This document shows positions 55,294-64,000 of a stretch of DNA of 64,000 nucleotides, one piece after another. Origin of the DNA: Cymodocea nodosa (Eukaryota > Streptophyta > Magnoliopsida > Alismatales > Cymodoceaceae); contig JAZBRI010000008.1 in the NCBI GenBank assembly GCA_036874045.1, positions 12,725,001 through 12,789,000 on the forward strand, in the 5' to 3' direction. Numbering within the stretch: the first letter of the stretch is position 1; every line of letters starts with the position of its first letter. Made by a program: the position numbers and the translations under genes. Below the pieces are notes generated by a model, which saw nothing but the letters and a program-made list of their open reading frames with translations, searched no databases and was not told the origin of the DNA.

Positions 55294-57537
55294 GTTTGGA
55301 TTTTCCCAACACTACACTAGAAAAACTTGGATTTGTTACTTCTATTTTTACTTAGTTAATTTATCTTTATGCCTATTCTTTCTTTTAGAAGTAAACAAAC
55401 AACCTTTAATACAATTTAGATATTAATTCCAATTTGTACTTTAATTGCAAGTGCATAGTGTCTATTGTATTAGTGTGCAAGTACAGGTCGATCCCACAAG
55501 GAATTGCTAATGAATTTGAGAACTGTTCGTTTGTTAACAATCAAATTTATATATTCAATAAGCTCTCCGTTGACTTACAGTTAACTCAACAGACTAAGTT
55601 CGTTGAGTTATGGCTAACTCAACGGACTAACCTCGTGGACTTAAGTTAACTCCACATGCTTGACTTTTCTTTTTTAATACTGCTATTTATAGAGGAATAC
55701 GACCAACCATTGGGCGATTCCACAGATTGTAAATAACATCAATTAAGCTCTTTAATGCTAGTTAACATTGGATTTATCATTAAGCAATACTAACATTTAG
55801 ATAATTCAAATAGTAACCATTAAAATCTTTAAGTCTTTTGAACGAACCAATTTCAGTAAACTGTAAAACTAAAATAAACATAAAACAATCACAAAACTGA
55901 TACAGATAACATTAATCACGATACAACACAAACAATACAACACTCAAATACAACATACAAACATAGATAAATTGTTTTTGGTATTTTTGTTTTAATATGA
56001 ACATGGAAATGGACGATAGGTGATATGTAAAGTAATCTCACTTGACAGTAAATACTTCCGACACTACTTGCAACGCGATTACACTACTGAAAATTAAACC
56101 ACTTACAATTCTGTCTCCTCTCCCTATAGAATCACGAGTCCAGAATTGCAAGATAATCTCCTCTTCAGCATATAGGCATCAACCCGAAGCCAAGGCTAAA
56201 AGCTTTACGATCTCCTGAAATATGAGTTGGCGCTTGGTGAAAATGGCTTCCCTTCCCACGACGCGATCACTCCTCATAGTGGTTGTCAGGCACTGTGTTT
56301 GGCTCAGAATCGACTCGACATCAAGCAAGTATCCTCACAGACCTCCGATGGTTGGTGATTATGGTGGTGATGATGATGGTTGGTGTGGTACTTCAAAGAA
56401 TTGCGACGTCGATCCTCCTCTGCACACATTGACCTTCCATCGATCACACCTCTTCTTTTTTTCTTCTTTTCTTTTATATTTCTTCAGTAGTAATTGCTTC
56501 TGCTTGAATGGTCGGTTGGATTTCCTTCATTCATATCAACGGCGATGATTTCTTCTCCCTGCGTGATTCGTGCAAACGTGATTTTTCCTTCCAATTGTCC
56601 TATTTCTGCAACCGCTACAGTGGCATATTAGAAAATATGTAGTCCATGGAGTTACAGATAACTCAACGGACTTTCTTCATTGATTTAACTATAAAACACG
56701 TGCATAAATTTAACTATCCAATGCTCAAGTGCATTTCAGATACTTATAAACTTAACTATCCGATGCTCAAATGCATTTTGGATAGTTACAGATAACTCAC
56801 CGATATATAACTTAAGTAAATCTACCAGATCTCGACACGTGTCAACAACAGTTTTAATTATAAAATAACATGTCGGAGAGTTACAGGTCTAACTATCCGA
56901 TGCTTAGATGCATTTCGGATAGTTACAGCTAACTCACCGAAAATCCACTTAAGTCACTTACCTAAAACATGACACGTGTCCACAACTATTTTATAAATAA
57001 AAAGAGATTTCGGAGAGTTACAGGGATAACTATCCGATGCTTAGCTGCAATTTCGGATAGTTATAGATAACTCACCGAAAGTTCACTTAAGTCATTCATT
57101 ATGGTTTTAACACGTGTACTTCTGGAAATAATAAAATATTCTTTCAAAACATAACTGTTCGGCAATATAAACATAACTATTCGACATATTCGGTCTGTTA
57201 AACATAACTGTCCGAATTTGTTCAGTATGTTAAACATAACTGTCCGAATTTGTCCGGTATGTTAAACATAACTGTCCAAATTTGTTTGATATGTTAAACA
57301 TAACTGTCCGAAATATCAGAAAATTCGGATACTTAAGAATTTCATAGTCTGCAACTTACCGACAGTTCATAAATGTACTAAATTAACATTAATTCCCCCA
57401 ATTTAAGCAAATTCTTCAATTAAAGCATATAACAATGCAATTATAATATAATGGCTTAATTCTTATATGATAAGCTAAATATTATGCAATTAACCATCAT
57501 TTACCCGTTAATAATATGCACTTTTTCATTCTAAACA
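55294..57537 (-). mobile_element. Athila-like LTR C
   Basis: 2244 bp on the minus strand. Contains the CACGTG module array (about 56697-57115), the ~33-bp GTTAAACATAACTGTCCG repeats (57170-57315) and donor-like GTAAGT at 56101-56106. Confidence 0.9.
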
Positions 57538-59307
57538 CTTCCCCCATACCTAAATTTTGCTAGTCCCTTAGCAAACTAAGATCTAATTAATTGGTCTTTA
57601 AAAGTGCTAGAATTAATTCTTCCCCTTTTTTTTCTATTTAGCATAAAAATATATTCTGTATGTTTCAATAATCAACCTGCAAAGATACTTAGAATATATG
57701 TAAATTACATACAAAGTATATCATCATCATATAGGTGTTAATTATATTATCGTTTGTTCTTCTTTTCATCATCTGTCATCCTAAATTTTCCAATAAGATT
57801 TCTAGAAGAAATTTCAACCACATACGAATCAAAGTACAATCCAATTGAATCTGATTTAGACAAGTAGAATAAAGAATTGTATCTCCATTAAACAACTTCA
57901 AAAGTCAATTCCAGTTTCATATTTCAGCAATTCTAGATAACAGAAAATATACTCGATTCATAAGATATCTGTATTTCACAAAACACTAGTATCTTTTCAG
58001 AATAGTATATGTTTTTTTTTCTTTTTCCTTTTTTTTTTCTTTTTTTCTTTAAGAGTTAATTTGACAAGCTTGAATCATACAAGAGCTTTCTAATGTACCT
58101 ATGTAACGAGCTTTCAGTCAACAATCCCATATCTGATTAGGATCTTAGGTTGCCAGATTTCAAGAGTCATTTTTAAGGTCAACAATCCTTACATACCTAT
58201 CTGCTCAAGTACAAAAGGCTCGTGTTCAAACAAGTCAATAAACTCTCAAAATTTTCCTTTTTTTTTTTTTTTTTTCACAACACTACAACACACAAAACAA
58301 AACATTAATCACATACTATATATGTACGTATTTCATTAATATAGATGTAGTAAAACACCAATCTCATATAGTTCTGCTTCTATCATTTATTGAAAATATG
58401 AATCCATCTCAATAAACTCATACTTTTTCTGTAGTTTAATAAGATCTACACATAAATCATTCTACAAGTTCAATCAGTCAAATTAAATGTATCTTTAATC
58501 ATATGTGTTTTATTTAATCTAGAATTCACATCTCAGCTCCTTCAAGACTTCAGATAATTTTCTGATTAAGCATTAAATATTCTGATTTCATTTTAAAATC
58601 CTGAAACTGTTAAACTCATGAACTTCAGAAAAAACATAAGATACTATATCTAGATTTACATAAATAATAAATTCTATAGCATCTTCTATAGCCTTCTAAA
58701 TATAACATTCAAGCAGTTTATAAAAATTTTACAATCTCAATTATCGGATAGTTACAGCAAGTTCATTTTCAATTTCCTCAAAACTTTGCAGTACCATTTT
58801 AATTTCTTTAATTAACAAACTTACATTGCTGTTACTTTAATTACCTACCCCCATACCTACATTTTGCATTGTCCTCAATGTAAAAGATTTGACAATAAAT
58901 ACAGTAATTGTAGCAGGCATGAATACAGTTTTGTTTAATTTAAAATTTAGGATAAGTAATTGGTTACATACCTTGTTTCATTTGTATCTCCTTCTGCATA
59001 TTCCGATTTTTGATTCTGAAAAACTTTTCATTCCCAGATAAACACAGAATATATAACAAAATAACATTTAATAGATATTGATAATTCAGTATCTTGTGTG
59101 GAACCTAGGCTCCTATGCCTTTGGTGGCTCACAAGCAAGCTAGTTGGTTTCTCAAAACAGATACCAACAAACTAGATTGATATTTTGTTTTGTTTGTTTG
59201 TTTTTTTTTTTTTTTTTTATTATAAAATGAACATGAAAACTTCAAAAAAAAAAAAAATTCTAAAAATAAATGCAAAATACACAAAATTAAACACACAAAA
59301 TCACAGC
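57538..59307 (-). other. 3'UTR of element C
   Basis: Begins with CTTCCCCCAT, the complement of the polypurine tract. Conserved blocks at 58060-58260 and 59090-59190; long T-runs at 58010-58045, 58256-58277 and 59198-59220. No genes. Confidence 0.8.
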
Positions 59308-59483
59308 TTAAGAACATGATTGAAAAGCAGAAACAAATGGAATAAATGTATCAGTCCAAGCAAACTTTTTAGGCATAGTTCTTCTTGCTATTAATTCTGT
59401 TTTAATGCAGTTCTTGTTCCTTTTTAATTTGTAAACATGCAATATATTATAAATTCCAAATACGAGTGTATTACCATTAATGA
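59308..59483 (-). pseudogene. C-terminal remnant of the F-box gene, element C
   Basis: About 58 residues ending MPKKFAWTDTFIPFV and FQSCS, closest to 34165-34341. Interrupted upstream by the Sirevirus fragment at FHFINGN. Confidence 0.7.
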
Positions 59484-60266
59484 AAATCTTCTAAAGTTTA
59501 CCTTATCCACAGAATCTGAGTGCAACATAGTGCAGCAGCAACATATTCAACTTCTGTAGTAGAAAGTGCTACACAGTTTTGCTTTTTACTAAACCATGAC
59601 ACCAAATTATTTCCAAATAATTGACATGTGCCACTGGTACTCTTTCTATCAGATTTAGATCCTACATAATCAGCATCAGTATATCCTATAAGATCTATTG
59701 AACTATCCTTAGAATAATATAGTCCAAAATTTTTAGTTCATTGTATATATCTAAATATTCTTTTAACTGCAATTAAGTGTGATTCCTTAGGATTAGATTG
59801 AAATCTAGCACAAACACACACAGCAAACATAATATCAGGTCTACTAGCAGTCAAATAAAGTAAAGAACCAATCATACTTCTGTATTTTCTTTGATCTATA
59901 GATTTTCCTATGTCATCAATATCTAACTTTAACGTAGTACTCATAGGAGTTCCTCGAATCCTTATATCATTAAAATTAAATTTCTTAAGCATTTCAACTA
60001 CATATTTTTCCTGATTTAAAAATATACCTTTATCCATTTATGACACTCAGCAAATTAAAACCTAGGTTTTCTACAAATAGTACATTCGAAATAACAGAAG
60101 TAGGAGTTATTTGAACATTGCCCATACCTATGATTTTATCTTTGCTTTTGTTTCCAAATGTTACACTTCCTTTCATGGTATTTGTAAAATTTTGTAATAG
60201 ACTTTTTTGTCTAGTCATGTGACTTGACGCTCCACTATCCAAGATCCATTTTGATGTTGTTTCCTC
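59484..60266 (-). pseudogene. Protease joined to RT C-terminus and RNase H
   Basis: Begins EETTSKWILDSGASSHMTRQ after the acceptor site. NLGFNLLSVI is followed directly by DKGIFLNQEKYVVEMLKKF (a one-base shift separates them), so integrase and the RT core are missing exactly as in the + copy at 4305-4330. RNase H follows: RKYRSMIGSLLYLTASRPD and GYTDADYVGSKSDRKSTSG, ending at TLEDF. Stop near 59736. Confidence 0.85.
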
Positions 60267-61425
60267 CTACAACAAATTAAGAAAAACTTTTTCTTGGTAC
60301 CCAATGTTGTTGAGGACCAAGTTCATTAAACGCATATTTCTTCTTTTTATTTAAAAATAGTTTAACATTATCATTTATATTCTTATTAGTTGTAAGTACT
60401 ATTGATTTATCATTAGCTTCATACTCACATATAGCATTATTGCTTTCGCAATTATTCTTTTTGTTTTCAGATGTAGTATAATCAAGACCAAACATATTTT
60501 TATCAGTTGTTAATTTATTTTGGTCATGCTTATACATTTCAGTAAGTTCATACCATGATTTTGTACTTGTATAAAAATTTTCCGTACATACAAAATCTTT
60601 TTCTGCACAAGAATTTTTTGTTTTATCACATGTAGAATGAGTATTTGGTCTAATACCAGTGTATTGAATTACATGCTCAGGTTTCTGAATTTTCAGTTTA
60701 CTACAATTGTCTGAAATTTTAGAAACATTAGAAACTGAATTTCCAAAACAAGAAACAAGATTTTTAGAAACATTTATAGTCATGTTAGAAGTACAATTTG
60801 ACAAATGACATTGATTTATATTATTACTACATGATTCATTCCTTGAAGTACCTACTTCTACATATTTATTACCTTGTTTCATAATAAAAGGAATTTTAGT
60901 CTTAGATTTACTTGAACTGCAACTAATAAATCCTTTATTGGCTTGAGATTGAGGATATTCAGGATAATCAAATCCTAAGCCAAATTTATAAGACACCGTA
61001 GTGGTACTAGTTAGTTTGTCTAACTTAGTTTGACTTAAATTCCATTTCTCAATGGTAGAATTTAAATCTTGCTCTCTCAGTTTTAATTTATCTATCTCTA
61101 ATTCAAGTTTATTTATATTGTTTCTCAATATTTCATTTTCAGATTCTATCTTTAATTTTTCAGCATTTATATTCTGTATTTGTTCATGCAAGATACATTC
61201 ATTAAATCTAAATTTTTGCAAATCTCTAGCATGATTTTCATTATCTCATTTAAACTTTTCTAAAGTAGTAGACAGGAAACAATTTTCTTCTTCCATAATG
61301 GATGAAGATTTTCTAATATTCTTATTTTCCAGTTTACATACTTTAAGTTTTTGTAATAATGCATGATAAGCACATAATAATTCATCAAAGTTGAAATCTG
61401 AATGACTTTCAAGATCATATATTAC
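60267..61425 (-). other. GT-AG interval retained here, absent from the sister copy (putative intron)
   Basis: Minus strand: GATGAGTTTGAG|GTAATATATG ... TTTTTCTTAATTTGTTGTAG|GAGGAAACAACATC, 1159 bp. The copy at 4089/4090 reads GAG|GAGGAAACAACATC with the interval missing to the base. The content is a coding-like coiled-coil region (MEEENCFLSTTLEKFK, INKLELEIDKLKLREQDL) ending GPQQHWVPRKSFS and TAA at 60277-60279. The stop lies in the branch-site-like CTTAAT. Unspliced RNA would stop before protease; spliced RNA reads Gag to protease in frame. Confidence 0.75.
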
Positions 61426-62535
61426 CTCAAACTCATCTGCCATGAAGCACACATGAGCAACGTCTTCTAACTCTTGTTCTCCTTTTGAATGTGAAGATTT
61501 TGATGCTGATTCCTTAGATTCAAACTCTTTAGACGTGTCATCCCAAGTGACCTTCAAAGCCTTTTTCTTGTAAAACTTTTTCTGAGTTTTCTGAATCGTC
61601 TTCTTCTGATTTATCCTACTTTGCTTTTCATTTTTCCTCATAGGACAATCTGGAGAAAGATGTCCAGATTTCTTACAGTTGTAACATACATACTTTCTAG
61701 ATGAAGAATTCTTGTCATTCAATGATTTTGACGTTGAGGGTTTATCATTTTTGTTCCTTTGCTGTTTCCTAGCTTTCCATGCTTTTTTGAATTTCCTAGT
61801 CAGCAAAATCAAATCCTCGTCAGAATAAGTAGATATATCAGAATCTGAATTAATTTTGAAGGATATTTCTTTCTTCATTTTTAGTTTGTTGTGACTCAGT
61901 GATTCATTTAATTGAACTTCATAAGCTGTTAAATTTCCTATAAGTTCATTCATAGTATAAACATTTAAATCTCGTGATTCCTCAATTGATGTTACTTTCT
62001 GAGACCATTTAGAACTTAGGGATCTGAGAATTTTCCTCACCAAATCCTTCTGTTCAAAATTCTTTCCTAAACATTTTAAAGAGTTTATGATATCAAGAAA
62101 TATGGAAAACATCTCAGAAATATTTTCGTCTTCATGTATCTTAAAGAGTTCATACTTGTGAATCAACATGTTTATTTTTGTCTCTTCAACTTGAGAAGTA
62201 CCTTCATGTGAAACTTCTAATGCATGCCACACCTCATAAGCAGATTTATATGCCGACACTTTACTGAACTGTTCATAACTCAATGCACAAAATAAAATAT
62301 TTAAGCCCTTAGCATTCAGAGTTTCATTTTCTTTTTCAGTAATTGTCCAAGTATTATAAGGAGTAGTTAACGGAGTATATGGTTTAGAAATCATGAACCA
62401 CAACTTATGATCTATACTTTGAAGAAAAACAGTCATCCTATATTTCCAATATTCAAAATATATTCTATCAAATAAAGGAGGACGATTTAGATTTTGGCCT
62501 TCATATAAAGAAAAATTTCCATTTCCAATAGCCAT
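61426..62535 (-). CDS. Sirevirus Gag with CCHC knuckle (LTR3 family), open
   Basis: 370 open codons from MAIGNGNFSLYEGQ to the donor site; the frame stays open to 61246 if unspliced (429 codons). UBN2-type Gag core (FEYWKYRMTVFLQ, WHALEVSHEGTSQ, KDLVRKILRSLSSKW), knuckle CYNCKKSGHLSPDC at residues ~284-297, then a basic KKTIQKTQKKFYKKKALKVTW region. It forms the retroelement capsid and binds its RNA. It is the best preserved coding region in the window and serves as the reference showing that four stops in the + copy are transitions. Confidence 0.9.
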
Positions 62536-62721
62536 CTTACCATAGATTTTTCAACCTATTTGATTTTAAACTGTCTAAAAACTTTAAAACAACTTGAGCC
62601 TTAAATCAATAGAGTTAAACGTATGCTCAGATATTAATTTCCGTTTAAAAACAAGGAAGGTAGAATAAGCAATGATATTAAATAAGTTGGTATCGATTTT
62701 ATATCAAAGATTATTCATAAA

Positions 62722-62733
62722 GCTTTGATACCA
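62722..62733 (-). other. Primer binding site, initiator tRNA-Met type
   Basis: The complement reads TGGTATCAAAGC, one change from the canonical copia site, two bases from the LTR3 end. Confidence 0.88.
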
Positions 62734-62735
62734 CT

Positions 62736-63097
62736 TGTAGGATCGTATGGCTACACAAGAGGGGGGTGAATTGTGTATTTTTAATATTTTTTGAAATATA
62801 ATTGAAACTTTAAAACTCAAAAACAAGTCGAGACTTTGTTTTCATAAAATCATTTTTATTCAAGGTTTCAATTACAATATACAATTCAATTCTCCTTAGA
62901 AATTGTAGATGCAATTAGATTTCGATACCATGTATCATCTAAACAATTTCATAACTACAAACAGAGAAAACTAATTTGCGGAATTTAAAACTTTTCTCCC
63001 TGTTTGAGATATTTCTTCTTCTTCTTTTTCTTCTTTTTCTTCTTCAGCAATTCTTCAGTGACGAATATCTTGTCTTTTCATGCTTCACCGAATTTGC
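62736..63097 (-). mobile_element. Partial LTR3 (3' part only)
   Basis: Ends GATCCTACA next to the primer site and matches the last ~360 bp of LTR3. It begins at GCAAATTCGGTGAAGC, downstream of the inferred transcription start, so the copy could derive from RNA. The U3 is absent. Confidence 0.8.
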
Positions 63098-64000
63098 ATA
63101 AATTGCTGAAGAGTTTCTTGCTCTTTAGTGGAATATGTGAAATTATTTTTGTCCAAATGGCTTCTTTCAGCCTCTTCATTTTCTACTCTTTCTTCTTCCT
63201 CTTGACTACCAATCTGTTCTATTATTGTTCTTTCTGATTCTGTAACAGATTGGGATGGAGTCACGGGCAATTCAATTTCTGCCCTAATTTTTGTTTCTTC
63301 TTGTACAGGCTGCAGACTAATTTCAGCCTGATTTTCTTTTTGTCTTTGCTCTTCCTTAGAATCGGATAGTAGGTTAATAAAAATCTGCTCCATAGGCCCT
63401 GTAAAAATTGGTACTTCAGATTTAATTTCCTCATATTCAGGCACTTTTTCTTTTCCTTTCATTTTTCTGATTAGTTGTGCCTGTTCTTCCTCTTCATCTT
63501 TTGAAATTAAATCTACAAAAGTAGGCTTTACAGGCCTTCGAGCCACAGGTACTAGCTCTTCCTATTTAATTCTTCCAATAATTGCTAGTCTTGAAGGACC
63601 AGCTTCATCTCCTTTTGCAACAGGTTTGGTAGTAGTTCTGGCAGTAACTTCGTGATGCTGTTCCACTTTGATTTTATATTGGGCTTTCAACTTTTCTACA
63701 GCCCTCTTTTTGTAAAGTGCAACAAACACTAGGTGTGCTTTGGCCATTGCCACATCTTCTGATTCTCCTTGATTCTTCCCAACTTGAACCAGTTCTGTAA
63801 ATTCTCTTATTTCTTCTTCAGTCGAAGGCCCCATCATTTCTACTTGTGCCAACAGCTTAAATGGCTAAACTTGAGGTACTGACTACTGTTCCTCAAGAAT
63901 AGGTCTTTCAGTAGTTGGTTCCTCCTGTTCTTTAGTTGCCTCTTCTTCATTTTCTTTCCTTTCTTGCTCCTAGATCGCCCATTTAGCTCGTCTACAGATT
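63098..64000 (-). pseudogene. Gypsy ORF3 of element C, N-terminal and linker part
   Basis: On the minus strand, entering from the window edge and ending at LQQFM where the Sirevirus fragment begins. Encodes the acidic linker homologous to 32600-33490: EEEIREFTELVQVGKNQGES, AQYKIKVEQHHEV, PVKPTFVDLISKDEEEEQ, EYEEIKSEVPIFTGPMEQIF. Stops near 63560 and 63866. The conserved ORF3 domain is missing, replaced by the Sirevirus fragment. Confidence 0.75.

Larger units (their letters stand above)
59484..63097 (-). mobile_element. LTR3-family Sirevirus fragment inside element C
   Basis: Runs from the middle of an LTR3 (63097) through primer site, Gag, a retained intron-like interval and protease, to a shared deletion joining RT, then RNase H to TLEDF at 59484. 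Both ends join gypsy sequence with little or no overlap and without LTR termini, so this was not a normal integration. It replaces about 650 bp of ORF3/F-box sequence relative to the + element. Confidence 0.8.
55294..64000 (-). mobile_element. Athila-like element C, 3' part
   Basis: 3' LTR (55294-57537), polypurine tract, 3'UTR, F-box C-terminal remnant, an embedded Sirevirus fragment (59484-63097) and ORF3 running off the window. LTR length and remnant structure match the + element at 24654 rather than A/B. It inserted into Gag of element B. Confidence 0.85.

Noticed and set aside
63004..63237. Phe-rich + strand frame as a membrane protein
   Set aside because: It comes from reading the complement of GAAGAAGAAG runs in LTR3 and the acidic linker of ORF3.

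Overview
This 64 kb window is AT-rich plant nuclear DNA made almost entirely of nested, decayed LTR retrotransposons. Two groups are present. The Ty1/copia elements look like Sirevirus (SIRE/Maximus) members: initiator-Met-type primer sites (TGGTATCAGAGC), several AAAAAGGGGGAGA polypurine tracts before the 3' LTR, a CCHC Gag, a protease-integrase-RT-RNase H order and an extra ORF3 after pol. The Ty3/gypsy elements look Athila-like: a TGGNGCCGTTGNNGGGGA primer site, FMDDF reverse transcriptase, an ITLRS Gag-protease linker and an ORF3 after pol. This points to an angiosperm, probably in pericentromeric or other heterochromatic DNA. I cannot name the species. I found no tRNA, rRNA, CRISPR or free-standing host gene.

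Layout. 1-5099 is the 3' end of a + strand Sirevirus (LTR2 family) whose 3' LTR is split by a truncated + strand Sirevirus (LTR3 family, 1024-4390). 5100-5943 is an ORF3 fragment; 5944 to about 10.8 kb is the 3' half of a minus-strand LTR3-family Sirevirus (LTR, polypurine tracts, ORF3). About 10.85-20.55 kb holds minus-strand Athila-like DNA: a 3'UTR fragment, LTR A, an F-box/FBA gene, Gag and ORF3. 20554-45976 is a + strand LTR2-family Sirevirus, interrupted in its integrase by a whole 13.65 kb + strand Athila-like element (24654-38307) with 5-bp target duplications (GTACT). 45976-50062 is a minus-strand Sirevirus pol fragment facing the previous one. 50063-55293 returns to Athila-like DNA (primer site, LTR B, second F-box gene, end of Gag). 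55294-64000 is a further minus-strand Athila-like element (LTR C) that contains a 3.6 kb Sirevirus fragment at 59484-63097.

How the parts relate. Three features stand out. (1) The LTR3-family Sirevirus at 1-5 kb lacks exactly one GT-AG interval of 1159 bp that its sister copy at 60-62 kb retains. It therefore looks like a reverse-transcribed spliced RNA, and the LTR2 family keeps the same donor and acceptor. In both families splicing would remove the stop codon that separates Gag from protease and keep the frame. (2) The Athila-like family carries a captured F-box/FBA-type gene between Gag and the 3' LTR: two near-complete copies and two C-terminal remnants, one of them fused to ORF3. (3) ORF3 is homologous between the copia and gypsy elements, and in the LTR2 copia family it is preceded by a stretch of gypsy LTR U3, as if a promoter-plus-ORF3 cassette moved between superfamilies.

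Almost every reading frame is broken by stops or frameshifts. Four stops in one Gag-protease copy are each a single C-to-T or G-to-A transition away from the sister copy, as expected for silenced, methylated elements.
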